Shown: positions 1-7,023 of the stretch, one piece after another
Numbering within the stretch: position 1 is the first letter of the stretch
Layout of the letters: every line of letters begins with the position of its first letter
Assembly (NCBI GenBank): GCA_937890745.1
Contig: CALADH010000001.1
Coordinates: 1 to 13,216, forward strand
DNA: 13,216 nt
Source of the DNA: Scybalocola_A sp900557175
Lineage (GTDB): Bacteria > Bacillota > Clostridia > Lachnospirales > Lachnospiraceae
Direction of reading: 5' to 3'
The notes under the pieces: generated by a model
What the model was told of the DNA's origin: nothing
What the model saw: the letters and a program-made list of their open reading frames with translations, nothing else
Database searches by the model: none
Translations under genes and position numbers: made by a program

Positions 1-29
1 ACATATAAAAGCCATATTTCCATCATCAT
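1..29 (-). CDS. Possible start of a downstream gene, cut by the window edge
   Basis: Reading the minus strand past the atp terminator, a run of three ATG codons (first at 29) follows the purine-rich stretch GAAGGA. It opens a frame of about nine codons (MMMEIWLLY) that is still open at the window edge. The third ATG (position 23) has a usable spacing to GGA. The few visible residues turn hydrophobic, as at the start of a membrane or exported protein, but this is far too short to identify. It may equally be chance. Only sequence beyond base 1 can settle it. Confidence 0.2.
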
Positions 30-84
30 CCTTCGAGCGGATTCGACAAAACAGGTGAGCAGCTATATCAACATACTTCCACGC

Positions 85-125
85 AAAAATCTCCCTATCA
101 GGCTCGGCCTTCAAGGGAGATTTTT
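85..125 (-). terminator. Intrinsic terminator of the atp operon
   Basis: A perfect 12-bp inverted repeat (AAAAATCTCCCT / AGGGAGATTTTT on the minus strand) begins 8 nt after the atpC stop codon. Within the loop a second small stem (AGGC/GCCT around CGA) can form, giving one long interrupted hairpin. The stem ends in five T on the minus strand. Because the repeat is flanked by A and T runs it is nearly symmetric and could also stop transcription arriving on the plus strand. Bases 30-84 beyond it hold nothing I can identify. Confidence 0.9.
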
Positions 126-132
126 ATTTTTA

Positions 133-546
133 TTATTTTTTATATCTTTCCACAAGTTCTATTCTTATAAGTGCACGGCGCAGCGCCAGCTCTGCTCTTG
201 CAATATCAAACTCACCCGGTCTGCCTGTAATACGCTTTTTCGCTCTTTCTTCGGCTTCGCGGGCACGGTCTACATCAATCTCATCCGGCCACTCGGCTGT
301 TTCTGCAAGAATGGTTACTTTATCCTGAAGAATTTCCACAAAGCCTTCATGGAGTGCTGCATACTTTACAGTATTGCCATTATAGAGTTTTAATATGCCC
401 GGCTTTAAAATGTTTGTCATTGGGATGTGTCCCGGAAGAATACCGATTTCACCCTCACTGACAACCATCTCTACCAGTGTGGCATCGCCCTCATAAAAAA
501 TTCTGTCGGGAGAGATAATCTCAACTTTCATTGTATTTTCGGCCAC
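133..546 (-). CDS. atpC: F1Fo ATP synthase subunit epsilon
   Basis: This is the epsilon subunit of the F1 central stalk, 137 residues, which couples gamma rotation to the c-ring and can inhibit ATP hydrolysis. The N-terminal beta-sandwich (about 1-86) has the family signature SPDRIFYEGDA near the start and the GEIGILPGH stretch at 32-40. The C-terminal two-helix domain (about 90-137) carries IDVDRA at 90-95. This matches the I/LDxxRA ATP-binding motif known from Bacillus PS3 epsilon, followed by the Arg-rich helix ALRRALIRIE. The start is GTG at 546: AGGTG lies 5 nt upstream, whereas the in-frame ATG at 531 has no well-placed Shine-Dalgarno sequence. It is the last gene of the atp operon, 8 nt after atpD, with a strong terminator behind it. 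Identification is secure; ATP sensing is an inference from the motif. Confidence 0.98.
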   Translation of the reverse strand: MAENTMKVEIISPDRIFYEGDATLVEMVVSEGEIGILPGHIPMTNILKPGILKLYNGNTVKYAALHEGFVEILQDKVTILAETAEWPDEIDVDRAREAEERAKKRITGRPGEFDIARAELALRRALIRIELVERYKK

Positions 547-554
547 ACAATCAC

Positions 555-1946
555 CTACTTACATCTTGCAAGGACATCGTCCATATTGCCCGCATTTAAG
601 AAATAGCTTTCCGGTATGTCATCATGCTTACCCTCAAGAATTTCTTTAAAGCCCTGAATTGTTTCAGATAATGGCACGTAGCGTCCCGGAAGACCTGTAA
701 ACTGCTCTGCCACATGGAAAGGCTGGGATAAGAATCTCTGAATCTTACGTGCTCTTGCAACAACAAGCTTATCAGCCTCTGAGAGCTCATCCATACCAAG
801 AATGGCGATGATGTCCTGAAGTTCTTTATATTTCTGAAGAATTTCCTGAACACCGCGGGCAACCTTATAATGCTCCTCACCGACAACTCTCGGATCCAAA
901 ATACGTGATGTCGACTCTAACGGATCAACAGCCGGATAAATACCAAGCTCAACGATGGCACGGGACAATACTGTTGTCGCATCCAAGTGGGCAAAGGTTG
1001 TTGCCGGCGCCGGGTCTGTCAAGTCATCAGCCGGCACATAAACAGCCTGAACCGATGTAATGGAACCATTTTTCGTTGATGTGATACGCTCCTGAAGGGC
1101 GCCCATCTCTGTCTGTAATGTCGGCTGGTAGCCAACGGCACTCGGAATACGTCCGAGCAACGCTGAAACCTCAGAGCCTGCCTGTGTAAAACGGAAAATA
1201 TTATCAATAAATAAAAGCACATCTTTTCCGCCGTAATCACGGAAATATTCAGCCATTGTAAGACCTGTCAGGCCGACACGCATACGCGCTCCCGGCGGCT
1301 CATTCATCTGACCGAACACCATTGTTGTCTTATTAATAACGCCGGATTCTGTCATTTCATAATAAAGGTCGTTGCCCTCTCGTGTACGCTCGCCAACACC
1401 TGTAAATACAGAATAGCCGCCGTGCTCTGTGGCAACGTTACGGATCAACTCCTGAATAAGAACGGTTTTGCCGACACCTGCACCGCCGAAAAGACCGATT
1501 TTACCACCTTTCTGGTATGGGCATAAAAGATCGACAACCTTGATACCTGTCTCAAGAATTTCCTTTGTATCGGATAACTGTGTAAATTCCGGCGCCTTTC
1601 TGTGGATTGGAAGATGCTCCCTGACCTCCGGTGCCGGCTTATTGTCAATTGCTTCACCGAGCACATTGAAAATACGCCCCAGTGTTTCCTCGCCAACAGG
1701 AACTGTAATCGGCGCACCCGTGCTCACGGCTTCCATACCGCGCACAAGACCGTCGGTCGTTCCCATGGCGATACATCTGACCGTGTCATCACCCAAATGC
1801 TGTGCAACCTCTGACACAAGCACGCTGCCGTCTTTTCGCTCAATGCGGATTGCATCATTAATTTCCGGAAGTGCGCCTTCCGTAAACTTAATGTCAAGCA
1901 CGGCACCGATAATCTGAGTGACCTTTCCTATATTTTTATCTGCCAT
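555..1946 (-). CDS. atpD: F1Fo ATP synthase subunit beta (catalytic)
   Basis: Beta subunit of the F1 head, 463 residues from the ATG at 1946, which makes or hydrolyses ATP at the interface with alpha. Visible motifs are the P-loop GGAGVGKT at 154-161, GERTREGND at 185-193 with the catalytic Glu, the Walker B strand LLFIDNI at 244-250, and the lever loop DELSEAD at 386-392. That loop is the DELSEED position with the second-last Glu replaced by Ala. The open frame could be extended five codons to a GTG at 1961, but that GTG abuts the GGAG sequence. The ATG gives MADKNIGKV, the usual beta N-terminus, although its spacing from GGAG (14 nt) is long. The gene follows atpG by 31 nt and precedes atpC by 8 nt. 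Length and motifs are normal, and nothing suggests transfer. Confidence 0.99.
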   Translation of the reverse strand: MADKNIGKVTQIIGAVLDIKFTEGALPEINDAIRIERKDGSVLVSEVAQHLGDDTVRCIAMGTTDGLVRGMEAVSTGAPITVPVGEETLGRIFNVLGEAIDNKPAPEVREHLPIHRKAPEFTQLSDTKEILETGIKVVDLLCPYQKGGKIGLFGGAGVGKTVLIQELIRNVATEHGGYSVFTGVGERTREGNDLYYEMTESGVINKTTMVFGQMNEPPGARMRVGLTGLTMAEYFRDYGGKDVLLFIDNIFRFTQAGSEVSALLGRIPSAVGYQPTLQTEMGALQERITSTKNGSITSVQAVYVPADDLTDPAPATTFAHLDATTVLSRAIVELGIYPAVDPLESTSRILDPRVVGEEHYKVARGVQEILQKYKELQDIIAILGMDELSEADKLVVARARKIQRFLSQPFHVAEQFTGLPGRYVPLSETIQGFKEILEGKHDDIPESYFLNAGNMDDVLARCK

Positions 1947-1977
1947 ATTTTTAAGTCTCACTCCTTCTTAAGCGTCG

Positions 1978-2865
1978 TCAGGCCAATGCCTCGGAGCCCG
2001 AAACAATCTCGGTAATTTCCTGAGTAATTGCACCCTGTCTTGCTCTGTTATAACTCAAAGTTAAATGATCTATCATTTCTTCCGCATTGCTCGTCGCATT
2101 ATCCATTGCCGTCATACGCGCGCCATTTTCAGAGGCAACCGCCTCCATGAGCGCGCCGTAAATCAGACTGCACACATACTTCGGAATGACTGCGGAAAGC
2201 ACTTCCTCCGGCTCCGGCTCATAATTCATCGGCACGGATATCTTAGTATCAATATCCGTATCAGCGCCTGCAGCCTTCATCGCTTCGCCGCTGCTTTCTT
2301 TATCCACCGGCAAAAGCTTGACAAGTCTTGGAATATGGACAACCGTATTTTTAAAGCTTGTATAGGCGAGCCATATTTCCCCGACTTCGCCGTCAGCGTA
2401 CGCTTTAAGCACATCTCTGCCGATTGCTGCCGCATCGGCGTAAGCCGGCGCTTCGATAATATCGGAGTAATCCTTTTGCACACTGTAGCCGCGGCTGCTT
2501 AATGTATCGCGGCCTTTTCGTCCGACAGTATACAAAAGCGCATCCTCCTTTTTAATATCGGCATCGGCAACAAGCTTTACAATACTGCTGTTATAGCCGC
2601 CGGCAAGTCCTCTGTTGGAAGTCACGACAATGACAGCTTTCTTTTTTGAAGTGCCTGCCGTCAGATAAGGATGCATAATGCTGCCGGATTTTGCAAGAAT
2701 AGAGGAAACTGTCTGATACATTTTATCAAAATATGGCTTTGAGCCCTCGGCCCGTCCTTTAGCTTTCTGGAACTTTACCGTAGAAACCAACTTCATCGCC
2801 TTTGTAATTTGAGCGGTACTTTGAATACTGCCTTTACGCCGTTTGATTTCTCTCATTGAAGCCAT
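1978..2865 (-). CDS. atpG: F1Fo ATP synthase subunit gamma
   Basis: Gamma subunit, 295 residues, the rotating central shaft inside the alpha3beta3 ring. The two coiled-coil ends that form the shaft are well conserved. The N-terminus reads MASMREIKRRKGSIQ followed by ITKAMKLVSTVKF. The C-terminus contains NAEEMIDHLTLSYNRARQ and ITQEITEIV, the classic gamma signature. The middle (about 75-210) is the Rossmann-like globular domain and includes VTSNRGLAGGYNS. The ATG at 2865 is preceded by AGGGGTGAGG at a workable distance, and only 14 nt separate it from the atpA stop. Length is close to the usual 285-295 residues, and no plant or cyanobacterial redox-regulatory insertion is seen. Identification is secure. 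Confidence 0.99.
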   Translation of the reverse strand: MASMREIKRRKGSIQSTAQITKAMKLVSTVKFQKAKGRAEGSKPYFDKMYQTVSSILAKSGSIMHPYLTAGTSKKKAVIVVTSNRGLAGGYNSSIVKLVADADIKKEDALLYTVGRKGRDTLSSRGYSVQKDYSDIIEAPAYADAAAIGRDVLKAYADGEVGEIWLAYTSFKNTVVHIPRLVKLLPVDKESSGEAMKAAGADTDIDTKISVPMNYEPEPEEVLSAVIPKYVCSLIYGALMEAVASENGARMTAMDNATSNAEEMIDHLTLSYNRARQGAITQEITEIVSGSEALA

Positions 2866-2879
2866 ACATCCTCACCCCT

Positions 2880-4397
2880 CTACTTTGCTTCTTTTAAAAA
2901 TTCTGCTTTATACTCTGTAATTGCCCGGACAATTTCAGCCTCAAGCGGCTCACTGAGTGCTTTTTCTTCTCTGAGCTTCGCCAATGTGTCTGCATACTTC
3001 ACATCCATATAGGCGAAAAGTCCTTTTTCAAAATCAAGGACAGACTCTGTCGGAATATCAAGAAGATATTTTCTAGTTGCCGCATAAATAATGACAACCT
3101 GCTTTTCAACAGGCATCGGCTGATACTGCGGCTGCTTTAACATTTCCTGAATACGCTCGCCCTGCGCAAGCTGCTCTTTTGTCGCTGCATCAAGCTCTGA
3201 TCCGAACTGGGCAAATGCCTGAAGCTCCCTGTACTGGGCAAGTTCAACACGAATCGGTCCGGCAATCTTTTTCATTGCTTTAATCTGGGCTGAGCCGCCG
3301 ACACGGGATACAGAAAGTCCGGCGTTAATGGCCGGTCTGAAACCGGAGTTAAACATCTCTGTTTCAAGATAAATCTGACCATCTGTAATAGAAATAACAT
3401 TTGTCGGAATGTATGCGGATACATCGCCTGCCTGTGTCTCTATAATTGGAAGCGCTGTCAGAGAACCGCCGCCTAAAGCGTCAGATAACTTTGAAGCACG
3501 CTCCAAAAGTCTTGAATGCAGGTAGAAAACATCACCCGGATAAGCCTCACGCCCAGGCGGACGGCGTAACAGTAAGGAGAGTGTACGGTAAGCTGTCGCA
3601 TGCTTTGATAAATCATCATAAACAACTAAAACGTCTTTCCCCTGCTCCATCCATTCTTCACCGATGGCACAGCCTGAATACGGTGCAATATACTGAAGCG
3701 GCGCAAGCTCTGATGCTGTGGACGATACAACTGTCGTGTAGTCCATCGCTCCGTTTTCTTCAAGTGTGTGTACAATTGAAGCAACTGTGGACGCTTTCTG
3801 TCCGATTGCAACATAAATACAGAGGACGTCCTGTCCTTTCTGATTAATAATCGTATCAATAGCGATCGCTGTCTTACCGGTCTGTCTGTCACCGATAATA
3901 AGCTCACGCTGTCCGCGGCCGATCGGCACCATGGCGTCGATGGCCTTAATTCCTGTCTGCAGCGGTGTATCTACTGACTTTCTGTCAATAACACCGTGCG
4001 CTACACGCTCTATTTTGCGATAGCGGTCTGTCTCTATAGGTCCCTTGCCGTCAATCGGCTGTCCGAGGGCATTGACAACACGGCCGATCATGGCATCGCC
4101 GACCGGCACCTCTACAACGCGGCCCGTTGTCTTTACAATATCGCCCTCATTAATATTTCTTGTATCACCGAGAAGTACGGCGCCGACATTGTCTTCTTCA
4201 AGATTTAATACCATGCCGTAAATCTCGCCCGGAAATTCAAGGAGTTCGCCCTGCATCGCATTTTCAAGACCGTGAATACGCGCGATACCGTCTGCCACCT
4301 GGACAACTGTACCGACATCCGAAACCTCAAGCTCGGATTTATAGCGCTTAATCTGTTCTTTAATCACAGAGCTGATTTCTTCTGGTCTTAAATTCAT
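2880..4397 (-). CDS. atpA: F1Fo ATP synthase subunit alpha
   Basis: Alpha subunit of F1, 505 residues, carrying the non-catalytic nucleotide sites and lending the arginine finger to beta. The N-terminus MNLRPEEISSVIK with KSELEV near residue 20 is the delta-binding end. The P-loop is GDRQTGKT at 169-176. The stretch LSVSRVGGSAQ farther on contains the arginine that reaches the catalytic site. The strong ribosome binding site GGAGGG lies 5 nt before the ATG. The gene follows atpH by 28 nt and precedes atpG by 14 nt, the standard order. Length equals the typical 500-510 residues, and I see no insertion or missing catalytic residue. Confidence 0.99.
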   Translation of the reverse strand: MNLRPEEISSVIKEQIKRYKSELEVSDVGTVVQVADGIARIHGLENAMQGELLEFPGEIYGMVLNLEEDNVGAVLLGDTRNINEGDIVKTTGRVVEVPVGDAMIGRVVNALGQPIDGKGPIETDRYRKIERVAHGVIDRKSVDTPLQTGIKAIDAMVPIGRGQRELIIGDRQTGKTAIAIDTIINQKGQDVLCIYVAIGQKASTVASIVHTLEENGAMDYTTVVSSTASELAPLQYIAPYSGCAIGEEWMEQGKDVLVVYDDLSKHATAYRTLSLLLRRPPGREAYPGDVFYLHSRLLERASKLSDALGGGSLTALPIIETQAGDVSAYIPTNVISITDGQIYLETEMFNSGFRPAINAGLSVSRVGGSAQIKAMKKIAGPIRVELAQYRELQAFAQFGSELDAATKEQLAQGERIQEMLKQPQYQPMPVEKQVVIIYAATRKYLLDIPTESVLDFEKGLFAYMDVKYADTLAKLREEKALSEPLEAEIVRAITEYKAEFLKEAK

Positions 4398-4425
4398 AGA
4401 GTCCCTCCACCTTCTTTCTTTTCAT

Positions 4426-4977
4426 TTATTCACTGAGCTGGATTTTCATCAAATCCCTTGTCATCATCTCTAATTTAGTTTTAATACTTGAATCTGCAAC
4501 CTTGTCGCCGATGCGTATGACCATACCTCCGATAAGGCCGGCATCTGTGCTGTAATGAATCTCATAGGAAACATTATCCGTCAGCTCAAGAAGTCTTTTT
4601 TCGACCTTACTTTTCTGTGCCTCTGAAAGCGGCACCGCAGAGGTGACATAGGCTGTACCGATATGTTTGTATGCCTTTACCGCATTTAAAAAATAATCAA
4701 AAATCTTTTGGAAATCCGACTGGCGTCCCGCTCTGACAACGATGTGCAAAAATCCCGAAATTTCATCGGACACTCGGTTGTCAAAACATTCTGAGAGCAC
4801 CGCTTCCTTTTCTTCTTTTGATATCTGCGGATGTACAAGCAGTGCCGTCAGCTCCGGATTTTCTTTAAACAGGCCGCAAAGCATCTCAACTTCTTTCTGA
4901 AATTCATCAAGCTTATTTTCTTCAAGGCCGAGGTCGAATAAGGCCTGGCCGTAGGTTTTATCTGCTAACTTTGCCAT
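4426..4977 (-). CDS. atpH: F1Fo ATP synthase subunit delta
   Basis: Delta (OSCP-type) subunit, 183 residues, which sits on top of F1 and ties it to the b-subunit peripheral stalk. The N-terminal helical domain (about 1-105) binds the alpha N-termini. The C-terminal domain carries the family signature AGLIGGMVIRIGDKVAD at 146-162, followed by SSIKTKL. Its ATG lies inside the end of the second b gene: the two overlap by 13 nt, and the ATG uses the A before the Trp codon TGG of the b tail. GGGAGA about 6 nt upstream, inside the b coding sequence, serves as ribosome binding site. Translation is therefore probably coupled to the second b subunit, its binding partner. Confidence 0.97.
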   Translation of the reverse strand: MAKLADKTYGQALFDLGLEENKLDEFQKEVEMLCGLFKENPELTALLVHPQISKEEKEAVLSECFDNRVSDEISGFLHIVVRAGRQSDFQKIFDYFLNAVKAYKHIGTAYVTSAVPLSEAQKSKVEKRLLELTDNVSYEIHYSTDAGLIGGMVIRIGDKVADSSIKTKLEMMTRDLMKIQLSE

Positions 4978-5456
4978 GTCGATTCTCCCATCTCATTTAA
5001 AGTATCCTCAATAAACTGTGCCTGCTTTTTCTCGTCCATATTCTCTGCAATCAGCTTCATTGCCGTCGCGTGAGCGTAGGTAATCATGTCTTTCTTCAAT
5101 TCATCTCTTACCTTGGCTGCCTTAAGCTGCGCCTCTTTTTCGGCGCGCGCGATAATTCTATCAGACTCAGCCTGTGCATCCTGTATCAGCTGTGCCTCTC
5201 TTTTTGACGCTTTCTCCTTTGCACGCTCAAGAATCGCCGCTCTTTCCTCTGAAAAACCGGCAATGCGCTTGGCATACATCGTATGCGTCTCTTTCGCGCT
5301 TTCTTTGCTTACTTTCGCATCATCAATGCTTTCGGCAACTGACGCCTTCCGCTTGGCAAGCATTTTGGAAATCATGTCCGAGGCAAAATATCCGATGATA
5401 AAGCATATGATAAATAAGTTAAATGCTGATATTAAAAAGCTTATTAATTCTTCCAT
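4965..5456 (-). CDS. Second ATP synthase b-type (b'-like) stalk subunit
   Basis: A second b-like protein of 163 residues between atpF and atpH. It has one N-terminal membrane helix (about 4-28, FLISAFNLFIICFIIGYFA) followed by a long, charged, alanine-rich amphipathic helix. The segment MLAKRKASVAESIDDA parallels MEKRKAAIDADREEA of the first b subunit. Its end, DTLNEMGESTW, aligns with ETLKEMGGEAW at the end of the first b, which strongly suggests tandem duplication. It overlaps atpF by 13 nt and atpH by 13 nt in the same geometry. Paired b and b' subunits forming a heterodimeric stalk are known in cyanobacteria, chloroplasts and purple bacteria. Whether this is true b' or a lineage-specific paralogue cannot be told without a tree. 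The frame is intact, so it is not a decaying copy. Confidence 0.9.
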   Translation of the reverse strand: MEELISFLISAFNLFIICFIIGYFASDMISKMLAKRKASVAESIDDAKVSKESAKETHTMYAKRIAGFSEERAAILERAKEKASKREAQLIQDAQAESDRIIARAEKEAQLKAAKVRDELKKDMITYAHATAMKLIAENMDEKKQAQFIEDTLNEMGESTWQS

Positions 5457-5959
5457 GCTTCACCACCCATTTCCTTTAAGGTTTCTTCGAGGAGCATTGC
5501 CTCTCTGAACGGATCAACAGATGTGATAAACTGTCCGGCCATCATACCGGCAATCTCGCTCATCTGCGCCTTCACCTCATCTTTTACTTTTTCCACCTCG
5601 TCATCGGCTTCCTGCTGTGCCCTTTGGGCAATTGCAGAGGCTTTGATTTTTGCTTGGGCAATAATTTCTTCCTGCTGCTTTACAGCTTCTTTATAGGAAG
5701 CGGATAAAATACCTTCGGCTTCCTTGTTTGCTGCCTTAAGCAGTCCCTCATATTCGGCTTTCAGCTTATCTGCTGCTTCCAGCTCTGCCACCGCTTCTTC
5801 CCTGTCCGCATCAATAGCCGCCTTACGTTTTTCCATAAAAGCTCTGACCGGTTTAAAGAACAAGTTCGACATAATCACATACAGAAGCATGAGAAAAACG
5901 AACATCACACAGACGTCAAAGACAAGCTGCATATCAAGTCCAAATAATCTGCCGTCCAA
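5444..5959 (-). CDS. atpF: F1Fo ATP synthase subunit b
   Basis: Subunit b of Fo, 171 residues, half of the peripheral stalk that stops F1 from turning with the rotor. It has one membrane helix (about 11-33) followed by the conserved FFKPV hinge and FMEKRKAAI, then a long Ala/Glu/Lys-rich coiled coil to the C-terminus ETLKEMGGEAWKN. The start appears to be TTG at 5959: GGGAGG lies 8 nt upstream, while the next in-frame ATG (5932) has no good ribosome binding site and would cut into the N-terminus. That Shine-Dalgarno sequence is partly in the loop of a 5-bp hairpin. The gene follows atpE by 33 nt and overlaps the second b gene by 13 nt. Identity is secure; the start is likely but not proven. 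Confidence 0.96.
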   Translation of the reverse strand: MDGRLFGLDMQLVFDVCVMFVFLMLLYVIMSNLFFKPVRAFMEKRKAAIDADREEAVAELEAADKLKAEYEGLLKAANKEAEGILSASYKEAVKQQEEIIAQAKIKASAIAQRAQQEADDEVEKVKDEVKAQMSEIAGMMAGQFITSVDPFREAMLLEETLKEMGGEAWKN

Positions 5960-5964
5960 GTTAC

Positions 5965-5981
5965 AAGCCTCCCTTCGGCTT
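5965..5981 (-). promoter_or_regulatory. Small hairpin holding the atpF ribosome binding site
   Basis: On the minus strand AAGCC and GGCTT can pair across a 7-nt loop GAAGGGA. The Shine-Dalgarno bases GGGAGG (5968-5973) straddle the loop and the 3' arm. The TTG start of atpF lies 5 nt after the stem. The stem is short (5 bp), so it would slow rather than block initiation. Together with the TTG codon it could keep b-subunit output below that of the preceding atpE. This is inference from sequence; no structure was computed. Confidence 0.4.
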
Positions 5982-5992
5982 TATATCAATCA

Positions 5993-6259
5993 TCAAAGTT
6001 TTCCGATTAACGGATTTGCGAATAAGAGAATCAATGCGATAACAAGACCGTAAAGACCTGTTGTCTCGGCAACGGCCTGTCCAAGAAGCATTGTTGATGT
6101 AATATCGCCTTTCGCACCCGGATTACGTCCAACGGCTGAAGCACCGTGACCTGCAGCAATACCCTGTCCGACACCAGGTCCGATACCTGCGATCATCGCA
6201 AGGCCTGCACCGATTGCTGAACACGCTAATACTAAACCCTGATTTGTAATTCCATCCAT
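5993..6259 (-). CDS. atpE: F1Fo ATP synthase subunit c, Na+-type ligand set
   Basis: Subunit c, 88 residues, two membrane helices joined by the polar loop RNPGAKGD (45-52); copies form the rotor ring. Helix 1 contains the tightly packed glycine run of c subunits (GIGPGVGQG, 25-33). Helix 2 has the ion-carrying Glu65 in GQAVAETTGLY (60-70). Besides Glu65, the sequence has Gln32, Val63, Thr66, Thr67 and Tyr70. These positions match the Na+ ligands known from Ilyobacter tartaricus c, with Thr replacing Ser66 but keeping the hydroxyl. Proton-type rings usually lack this polar set, so Na+ coupling is predicted. AAGGAGG at 6268-6274, 8 nt before ATG, is the strongest ribosome binding site in the operon, fitting the high copy number of c. 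Confidence 0.98.
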   Translation of the reverse strand: MDGITNQGLVLACSAIGAGLAMIAGIGPGVGQGIAAGHGASAVGRNPGAKGDITSTMLLGQAVAETTGLYGLVIALILLFANPLIGKL

Positions 6260-6310
6260 AATTAAATCCTCCTTAGAAATAAATTTGACTGCTTTATTTT
6301 AAAAATACAG

Positions 6311-7009
6311 TTACTCCGGCAGCTTATCATTAATAAATACCATACTCAGCATACAGAAAACATACGTCTGTATTGCACCTGAGAACAAATCGAGATAAGC
6401 ATGCAAAAATACCGGAATACCGATTGTCACCAGTTTCGGCAGCAGTCCATAAAACAGCGCCATCATTACCGTACCGCCCATAATGTTGCCAAACAGACGG
6501 AGCGATAAAGAAACCGGTGTTGCCACTTCACCGATCACATTAATCGGGAAAAGCAGCGGCAGAGGCTGTGTCAGACTTTTTAAATACCTTAACGGCCCGC
6601 GGTTCGTCTTAATGGCATTGTACTGAATGACTGCAAATGTCACCAAAGCCAGTGTCAGCGTCATACAGAAATCTGCCGTCGGCGGACGAAGTCCGAACAG
6701 ACCTGAGATATTTGCAAAGAATATAAACATAAATATTGTCAGAATGTAGTTGGCATACTTGCGCCAGTGCCTGAACATATTGCCTTTGACAATATTATCA
6801 AGAAGCTCTACATAAGTCTCCGCAATATTTTGCAGTCCCCCGGGAATTTCCTTTGCATGACGCATCTTGCGATTCACGACAAGCCCGAATATAACAAGGG
6901 TGATACAAACAATCAGCATACATACGTGCGTTGTCGTAATCCATACCTCATGGCCGAAGAAGTTTAACTTTTGATACCCCTCTATCATAAAGCCAAGATT
7001 CTGTTCCAT
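6311..7009 (-). CDS. atpB: F1Fo ATP synthase subunit a
   Basis: Subunit a of Fo, 232 residues from the ATG at 7009, the stator channel that passes ions to the c ring. It is hydrophobic with about five to six membrane helices. The key motif is SLSLRLFGNIMGG with the essential Arg at 171, preceded by PINVIGEVATPV; a final helix near 205-226 (YLDLFSGAIQTYVFCML) also fits the family. An upstream in-frame start at 7066 would add 19 basic residues overlapping the end of the previous gene. The ATG at 7009 is preferred because AAGGTGAG lies just before it and MEQNLGF starts a normal a subunit. It follows the atpI-like gene by 14 nt and precedes atpE by 51 nt. Confidence 0.97.
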   Translation of the reverse strand: MEQNLGFMIEGYQKLNFFGHEVWITTTHVCMLIVCITLVIFGLVVNRKMRHAKEIPGGLQNIAETYVELLDNIVKGNMFRHWRKYANYILTIFMFIFFANISGLFGLRPPTADFCMTLTLALVTFAVIQYNAIKTNRGPLRYLKSLTQPLPLLFPINVIGEVATPVSLSLRLFGNIMGGTVMMALFYGLLPKLVTIGIPVFLHAYLDLFSGAIQTYVFCMLSMVFINDKLPE

Positions 7010-7023
7010 CCTCTCACCTTCCT

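Noticed and set aside
1468..1917. Long plus-strand open frame (149 codons) antisense to atpD
   Set aside because: It lies wholly opposite the highly conserved beta subunit gene, has no recognisable domain, and its composition mirrors the codons of atpD. The other plus-strand frames in the window (for example 55-393, 2065-2502, 3446-3847, 9880-10281) are rejected for the same reason.
4965..5456. Second b gene as a decaying duplicate or pseudogene
   Set aside because: The frame is intact, the membrane helix and coiled coil are complete, and precise overlaps with both neighbours are preserved.
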